12,965 nt of DNA from Burkholderiaceae bacterium. GTDB lineage: Bacteria; Pseudomonadota; Gammaproteobacteria; Burkholderiales; Burkholderiaceae_F. Both the position numbers and the translations under genes were made by a program. Below the pieces are notes generated by a model. The model did not search any database. It was not told the DNA's origin and was given only the letters and a program-made list of their open reading frames with translations. Positions 9,452 to 12,965 of this stretch are shown in pieces; within the stretch, counting starts at the first letter, position 1; each line of letters begins with the position of its first letter. The stretch covers positions 1-12,965 of the forward strand of contig JACCSD010000343.1 of assembly GCA_013813185.1 (NCBI GenBank), written 5' to 3'.

Positions 9452-10117
9452 ATGCAGCCTTTCGGAAAGTTCTGTGTGTTCGCAGTGGCACTGTGCTTGA
9501 GCGCCGTTTGGCCCGATACTCGGGCGCAGTCAACGGCTCACCAGGCAGCTCCTGCCGCAGCGCCGCCCGCATCAGCGACGGCCAAGCCGCTGCGCTCGCC
9601 GGACGTGATTTATGTCCCGACACCGCCCGAAGTGGTCGAGGCGATGTTGAAAGTAGCGAACGTGCGCCAGGGTGACGTGCTGTACGACCTCGGGTCGGGC
9701 GACGGGCGCATCCCGATCACGGCGGTGCAGAAGTACAACGTGACCCGTGCTACGGGTGTTGAGATCAACCCGGAGCGAATCGAGGAAGCGCAGCGGAATT
9801 TAGCGGCCGCGGGCGTCGGCGACCGCGTGCGTTTCCGCAACGAAGACTTGTTCGAGGCAAATTTCTCCGATGCAACCGTCGTGACGCTCTACCTGCTGCC
9901 GGCGCTCAACGTCAAGTTGCTGCCGAAGCTGCTGAAGGAGCTGAAGCCGGGCACGCGCATTGTTTCGCACGCCTTCGCGATGGGTGGTTGGAACCCTGAA
10001 CGCACGCTCGATATTGGCGGGCGCGCGGTTTATTTCTGGACGATTCCGGCGCCGGGAACTGCCGCGTACGCGGCGGCCTCGGCGGCCGCCGGCGCCGGTG
10101 GGCTCGGATCCAACTGA
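9452..10117 (+). CDS. Exported class I SAM-dependent methyltransferase-like protein
   Basis: The product has 221 residues from ATG 9452, preceded by AGGAG with a 7-nt gap; a GTG three bases upstream would be too close to that site. Residues 1-25 look like a Sec signal peptide (FCVFAVALCLSAVW, cleavage after TRA), followed by an Ala/Pro-rich linker (26-45). The folded part has a Rossmann methyltransferase signature: motif I DLGSGDGRI (79-87), an acidic residue after the second strand (GVEINPERI, E104), NEDLF (130-134), then VVTLYLLP (143-150) and LKELKPGTRIVSHAF. This arrangement resembles a recurrent, functionally uncharacterised group of bacterial methyltransferase-like proteins that begin with a VPTPPEVVEAML-type segment, with some likeness to the DOT1 fold. 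The substrate is unknown. An Ala/Gly-rich tail ends the protein. Export is odd because SAM is cytoplasmic. Confidence 0.85.
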   Translation: MQPFGKFCVFAVALCLSAVWPDTRAQSTAHQAAPAAAPPASATAKPLRSPDVIYVPTPPEVVEAMLKVANVRQGDVLYDLGSGDGRIPITAVQKYNVTRATGVEINPERIEEAQRNLAAAGVGDRVRFRNEDLFEANFSDATVVTLYLLPALNVKLLPKLLKELKPGTRIVSHAFAMGGWNPERTLDIGGRAVYFWTIPAPGTAAYAAASAAAGAGGLGSN

Positions 10118-10178
10118 CGCAACGCAGCGAATCGCAGGGCGCGCGATCCCACTCAACACGAGGCGCTGACGTGTGTTG

Positions 10179-10184
10179 TATAAA
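10179..10184 (+). promoter_or_regulatory. Possible -10 box placed for a leaderless transcript
   Basis: TATAAA lies 8 nt before the ATG at 10193, and no Shine-Dalgarno-like sequence is present in those 8 nt or just before them. A transcript starting the usual 6-8 nt after this box would begin at or next to the start codon. No convincing -35 hexamer is visible at 16-18 nt, so the call is tentative. Confidence 0.35.
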
Positions 10185-10192
10185 CGCTGCCT

Positions 10193-10687
10193 ATGTCGAG
10201 CTTAACCACTAGTCGCCGCGCCCACTGGCAAGGCATTGATATCCAGGCCGCGCTGCTCGCAGGCTTGCTTGCCGGCATCGCCGATCTCGCGCTTCTGGCA
10301 GCAAGCGCATGGGCGCAGGGCGAAAACGTCTGGATCAATATGCGCATGACGGCGGCGATCCTGATGGGAACCGGAGTCTTGCCGCCACCCGAGACCTTCG
10401 ATGCACTCCTCTTCGTCGTTTCCACCATCGTGCACTTCGGGCTGTCGCTGATTTACGGGCTGATCGTCGCGTGGTTCGTGCGCAAGTCGGGTTGGGCGGT
10501 GGGCGTGATGATCGGAGTAGCGGTGGGCTTCGGGATTTACATCGTCAACTACTACGTATTCGCACCGCTTCTATTTCCGTGGCTAAGTGTCCAGCGCAGC
10601 GGACTCGTGCCAACGCTGATTCATCCGGTATTCGGTCTGGTGGCTGCGGCGGCCTATTTGAAGCTGCGCCGAGTGACGCCCCCTTGA
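10193..10687 (+). CDS. Four-helix membrane protein of unknown function
   Basis: This is a 164-residue protein with four predicted membrane segments: about 17-40 (IQAALLAGLLAGIADLALLA), 70-95 (ALLFVVSTIVHFGLSLIYGL), 99-130 (VGVMIGVAVGFGIYIVNYYV) and 137-157 (LIHPVFGLVAAAAY). A conserved-looking loop between helices 1 and 2, MTAAILMGTGVLPPPETFDA (52-71), and histidines H81 and H144 in or near helices are distinctive. I have the impression that similar proteins occur in other Burkholderiales as hypothetical inner-membrane proteins, but I cannot assign a function. It lies 75 bp after the methyltransferase gene on the same strand and may be transcribed separately, since a -10-like box sits directly upstream. 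No ribosome-binding site is seen. It converges with the small basic protein gene with a 10-bp gap. Confidence 0.75.
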   Translation: MSSLTTSRRAHWQGIDIQAALLAGLLAGIADLALLAASAWAQGENVWINMRMTAAILMGTGVLPPPETFDALLFVVSTIVHFGLSLIYGLIVAWFVRKSGWAVGVMIGVAVGFGIYIVNYYVFAPLLFPWLSVQRSGLVPTLIHPVFGLVAAAAYLKLRRVTPP

Positions 10688-10701
10688 GGCGTCGCCGTCA
10701 C
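10673..10701. terminator. Inverted repeats between convergent genes (possible bidirectional terminator)
   Basis: Two overlapping stems are possible: GACGCC (10675-10680) with GGCGTC (10688-10693), or GTGACG (10673-10678) with CGTCAC (10696-10701). They span the stop codons of both convergent genes. On the plus strand the sequence after the stem is pyrimidine-rich (CTTCTTCTT), which gives a weak U-rich tail. This fits a modest terminator, but the evidence is only positional. Confidence 0.35.
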
Positions 10702-10877
10702 TTCTTCTTGCTCTGCTTTGCCGCGCGCATGTTATCGACCAGATTCGGGTAAGGGCGACCGGATTTTTTAGCTGCGCGCTTTGCCGACGCCTTCCCAGAC
10801 GTTGACAGGTGATGCGTCTTACCCGTGGCCTGCTTCGGATTCGCTCGTTTCCAGGGCGCCTTTTTCGATGCCGCCAT
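10698..10877 (-). CDS. Small lysine-rich conserved-type protein
   Basis: The product has 59 residues, of which 13 are Lys and 4 Arg, with only one acidic residue. It opens MAASKKAPWKRANPK, continues with a Ser/Thr/Lys/Ala middle, and ends with a compact motif, SGRPYPNLVDNMRAAK, before a KKK tail. The GRPYPNLVDN motif looks like that of small uncharacterised proteobacterial proteins. The high basic charge suggests nucleic-acid binding, which is inference only. ATG 10877 is chosen because it overlaps the stop of the upstream flavoprotein gene (TGATG), the usual sign of translational coupling; a TTG one codon upstream is less likely. It is the second gene of a two-gene minus-strand operon. Confidence 0.72.
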   Translation of the reverse strand: MAASKKAPWKRANPKQATGKTHHLSTSGKASAKRAAKKSGRPYPNLVDNMRAAKQSKKK

Positions 10878-11371
10878 CAAAGATCGACTTTGGCGTGCTG
10901 CTTCAGATCTTTCGTCGGCTGCTCGCCCTTGACATACGCTTTCGCTGCTTTGAATAGAAACTTCACGCCCTGCGCACCGGCGTTATCCCAATACTCACCG
11001 TCCTGCGCGTTGAACTTCAGGATTGAAATCGATGGGTCGGCCTTGCCTTTCGGAAACCAGATTTTCCAGTCCTCTTTGTAGAGCCGATCGATCAATGCCC
11101 GATCACGCACGATCGTCGCGCGCCCGCTCACCGACGCAAACTGGGTTTTGCTTTGAAAGGTCAGCGTGACATCCGAACTGGCGTTGATCTCGGCGACCTT
11201 CGGCGAATCAATGCCGGTGACGAAGTACGCATCCGCGTCCGGGCGCATCTCGGCCACGGCCATCGGACGCGCGTGCATGTGACCGTCATCAGATCGAGTG
11301 ACGAGCATGGCGGTGTCGAAGTCTTTCAGCAAATCGTATAAATGTTCGCGGCGGTCTTCAGTGGTAGGCAT
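10877..11371 (-). CDS. Pyridoxamine 5'-phosphate oxidase-like flavin-binding protein (general stress protein 26 family)
   Basis: The 164-residue protein has the split-barrel flavin-binding architecture of the PNPOx-like superfamily, closest by eye to general stress protein 26 (COG3871-like) proteins. Diagnostic segments are FDTAMLVTRSDDGHMHARPMAVAE (positions about 18-41), YFVTGIDSPKVAEINASSDVTLTF (49-72), FASVSGRATIVRD (78-90), and the C-terminal KEDWKIWFPKGKADPSISILKF (99-120) with GEYWD just after. Such proteins bind FMN or related flavins and are linked to stress responses in several bacteria; true pyridoxamine phosphate oxidase activity is not expected. A GGGAG motif lies 7 nt before the ATG. 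The stop codon overlaps the start of the downstream lysine-rich protein gene (TGATG). The gene is divergent from the cobalamin riboswitch and receptor gene. Confidence 0.88.
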   Translation of the reverse strand: MPTTEDRREHLYDLLKDFDTAMLVTRSDDGHMHARPMAVAEMRPDADAYFVTGIDSPKVAEINASSDVTLTFQSKTQFASVSGRATIVRDRALIDRLYKEDWKIWFPKGKADPSISILKFNAQDGEYWDNAGAQGVKFLFKAAKAYVKGEQPTKDLKQHAKVDL

Positions 11372-11426
11372 TCGTTGGCTCCCTGGTGGAATGACAGGCG
11401 CATGAAGACGAGCAAGAAAGGTGCCG

Positions 11427-11455
11427 TTCGCACTGATCTGATCCGGCGCTATAGT
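11427..11455 (+). promoter_or_regulatory. Sigma70-like promoter of the riboswitch/receptor gene
   Basis: TTCGCA (11427-11432, four of six matches to TTGACA) is separated by 17 nt from TATAGT (11450-11455). Transcription would start near 11462, just before the first conserved riboswitch block, which is the expected arrangement. Confidence 0.55.
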
Positions 11456-11465
11456 CCGTGCGCGT

Positions 11466-11672
11466 CAGGTGCCCGATGGCTGCTACAACAAGGCGGCCTC
11501 GGGTGAAACGGGAAGCCGGTGAGGTGGAGACATCGAGGCCGGCACTGCCCCCGCAACGGTAAGTCAGTAAAGCGGATCGGTTGTAGACCACTGCATCGAC
11601 AGGTGCGGGAAGGTGTGATCCGTAGCGCGTTGTCGCCAACGCCTGCTGACAAGTCCGGAGACCGGCCTGGCG
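11466..11672 (+). promoter_or_regulatory. Cobalamin (AdoCbl-type) riboswitch aptamer
   Basis: The conserved blocks of the cobalamin riboswitch appear in order: GGTGCCC (11468-11474), GGGAAGCCGGTG (11510-11521), the core ACTGCCCCCGCAACGGT (11544-11560), CCACTG (11588-11593), GGGAAGG (11607-11613), and the B12 box AAGTCCGGAGACCGGCC (11651-11667). Their spacing fits the multi-stem aptamer that binds adenosylcobalamin and lowers expression of uptake or synthesis genes when cobalamin is plentiful. It lies between a promoter and a BtuB-type receptor gene, the classic setting. Exact ends are approximate. Confidence 0.93.
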
Positions 11673-11729
11673 GGCGAGTCGGCGCATCGTGCGGCGGCTT
11701 CAGCAGCGCGGTCGCGGTGGGCGATGGTG

Positions 11730-11751
11730 TGCAGCAAGCACCGTTGCTGCA
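11730..11751 (+). repeat. Hairpin in the riboswitch expression platform
   Basis: TGCAGCAA (11730-11737) and TTGCTGCA (11744-11751) form a perfect 8-bp stem with a 6-nt loop, between the B12 box and the receptor start. No T-run follows, so it is not a standard terminator. Its left arm region contains repeated CAGCA units, including one at 11701, that could pair alternatively with the right arm, which would suit a switching element. Confidence 0.45.
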
Positions 11752-11767
11752 TCAACCGAAGCCTCCT

Positions 11768-11795
11768 CGCTCGCGTGCATTGACGCGGGTGAGCG
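11768..11795 (+). promoter_or_regulatory. Predicted RBS-sequestering hairpin before the receptor gene
   Basis: CGCTC (11768-11772) pairs with GAGCG (11791-11795), and GCGT (11773-11776) pairs with ACGC (11783-11786), leaving a 6-nt loop and a bulged GGGT (11787-11790). The stem ends at the base before the ATG and encloses the only Shine-Dalgarno-like sequence (GGGTGAG). In Gram-negative bacteria cobalamin riboswitches often act on translation, and this hairpin is a good candidate for the off-state structure. Confidence 0.5.
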
Positions 11796-12965
11796 ATGAA
11801 AAACAATCTCGAAGTTGAATATGCCGCGCGCATATCGCGCGCGGTGGTTGCGGTGGCTGTTGTGTGCGCCGGCGGGTGGATCGGCAGTGCGTACGCGCAA
11901 GTGCAGGTACCCGTTGCGGGCGCCGCCCTCGAACGGATCATCATCAGCGGCAGCCGCACCGAGGCTACCGTGGCCGATACCGGCTCGGCCGTCAGCGTGA
12001 TCACCGGACACGAACTCGAGCAGCGTCAGATTCGCTTCGTCTCCGACGCATTGCGCGCTGTGCCCGGCGTCGCGGTGAATCGTCAAGGCCCGGCCGGGAC
12101 GGTTACCCAGGTCCGCATTCGGGGCGCCGAAGCCAATCACACGGTGGTGCTGATCGATGGCGTCAAGATCAACGACCCGTTTACCTCCGAAGTCGACTTC
12201 GCCCATTTGCTCACGGCGCAGATCGATCGCATCGAAATTTTGCGAGGGCCGCAAAGTGTTCTTTACGGCTCCGAAGCGATCGGCGGTGTGATCAGCATTT
12301 TCACGAAGCGCGGAGCGCCCGGTGTGCAGATCGATGCGTCCGCGGAGGGTGGATCGTTCTCCACCTACGATGGCGCCGCCGCGTTGCGCGGAATTGCCGG
12401 CGGCGTCAACTACGCGATGTCGGCAACTGCGTTGTCTACCGATGGCACCAACGTTTCGCGTTTCGGCGCCGAAGACGATGGCTACCGCAATCGAACGCTC
12501 TACGCGCGCGCCGGGTGGGCGCCGGTCACGGGCGCATCGTTCGAGGCGTCGTTGCGCTATCGCGACAGCCGCGGTCAGTTCGATCCCCAGGACTTCGGCT
12601 TTCCTCCCGGGCCGACGTTCGGATTGATCGTCGATGGGGACCGGCGCAGCGAGGGCGATCAACTCGACGCGCAGCTGCGCGCGCGGCTGTCGACCGGTTC
12701 GCTTGAGCATCAGCTTGGGTTCGCTCGCACGCAGACCGAGGACGACACGTTTGCCGACGGTGTTTTTTCGAATGGATTCGAGGGTGAACGCAGCCGCTTC
12801 GACTATCAGGGGACGTGGCGCTTCGGGGGTGCGAGCATCCCGCAAGCGCTTACGTTTGCCGCCGAGCACGAGCGGCAGCAGTTCGAAAGCCGGGGGCCGA
12901 CGCCCGCCTCTGCGCAAAACCAGACGCGCGACAATGACAAGACCGGGTTCGCGGCCGAGTATCGC
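11796..12965 (+). CDS. btuB: BtuB-type TonB-dependent cobalamin receptor (3' end beyond window)
   Basis: This encodes an outer-membrane active-transport receptor, most likely for vitamin B12, energised by TonB-ExbB-ExbD. The first 390 codons are visible and the frame is open to the right edge; the E. coli BtuB precursor is about 614 residues. Residues 1-34 form a signal peptide (AVVAVAVVCAGGW, cleavage after AYA). Near 45-54 is a TonB-box-like segment, LERIIISGSR. The plug domain follows, with VSDALRAVPGVAVNRQG, VRIRGAEANHTVVLIDGVKI and RGPQSVLYGSEAIGGVISIF (from R150). The beta-barrel then begins, with alternating strands such as ASFEASLRYRDSRG. Assignment to cobalamin rests mainly on the riboswitch directly upstream. 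ATG 11796 abuts the predicted RBS hairpin; the n-region of the signal is rather long and contains acidic residues. Confidence 0.92.
   Translation, partial: MKNNLEVEYAARISRAVVAVAVVCAGGWIGSAYAQVQVPVAGAALERIIISGSRTEATVADTGSAVSVITGHELEQRQIRFVSDALRAVPGVAVNRQGPAGTVTQVRIRGAEANHTVVLIDGVKINDPFTSEVDFAHLLTAQIDRIEILRGPQSVLYGSEAIGGVISIFTKRGAPGVQIDASAEGGSFSTYDGAAALRGIAGGVNYAMSATALSTDGTNVSRFGAEDDGYRNRTLYARAGWAPVTGASFEASLRYRDSRGQFDPQDFGFPPGPTFGLIVDGDRRSEGDQLDAQLRARLSTGSLEHQLGFARTQTEDDTFADGVFSNGFEGERSRFDYQGTWRFGGASIPQALTFAAEHERQQFESRGPTPASAQNQTRDNDKTGFAAEYR

Noticed and set aside
11519..11818. Small plus-strand open frame across the cobalamin riboswitch
   Set aside because: It coincides with the conserved aptamer blocks; the RNA structure explains the sequence, and the peptide has no features of a real protein.
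11864..12706. Plus-strand open frame of 280 codons inside the receptor gene
   Set aside because: It is an out-of-frame shadow of the BtuB-type reading frame with extreme Arg/Ser composition.
11700..12917. Minus-strand open frame (405 codons) opposite the receptor gene
   Set aside because: The plus-strand frame gives a clear signal peptide, TonB box and plug domain. The antisense product is Arg/Ala-rich with no domain, and it also overlaps the riboswitch leader.

Overview
This window is G+C-rich bacterial chromosome, most likely from a betaproteobacterium (Burkholderiales-like). The inference rests on the gene order rimP-nusA-infB-rbfA-truB-typA, on NusA and IF2 N-termini that read like the betaproteobacterial versions, and on a Gram-negative envelope gene (a TonB-dependent receptor) at the right end. 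No tRNA, rRNA, insertion sequence, phage gene or CRISPR array was seen.

Positions 1-8048 hold a tightly packed, co-directional transcription/translation operon: the 3' part of rimP (30S maturation), nusA (elongation/termination factor), infB (IF2), rbfA (30S cold-shock assembly factor), truB (tRNA Psi55 synthase) and typA/bipA (ribosome-associated GTPase). Spacings run from an 11-bp overlap (rimP/nusA) to 31 bp (truB/typA), so the genes are probably co-transcribed from a promoter left of the window. A ten-helix EamA/DMT-type exporter (8014-8946) overlaps the end of typA by 35 bp and ends the rightward run.

Positions 8954-11371 are accessory in character. A small lipoprotein on the minus strand has a start region that looks shifted by one base in an A-run. 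Next come an exported class I SAM-dependent methyltransferase and a four-helix membrane protein that may be translated from a leaderless mRNA. On the minus strand lies a two-gene unit, a general-stress-protein-26-type flavin-binding protein coupled by a TGATG overlap to a 59-residue lysine-rich protein.

Positions 11427-12965 form a cobalamin uptake locus: a sigma70-like promoter, a cobalamin (AdoCbl-type) riboswitch with clear conserved blocks including the B12 box, a leader containing two hairpins (one overlapping the ribosome-binding region), and the first 390 codons of a BtuB-type TonB-dependent receptor that runs off the right edge.

Most of the window is conserved housekeeping sequence. 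The items that best repay a second look are the out-of-frame lipoprotein start, the exported SAM methyltransferase, the coupled flavoprotein/basic-protein pair, and the predicted RBS-sequestering hairpin below the riboswitch.
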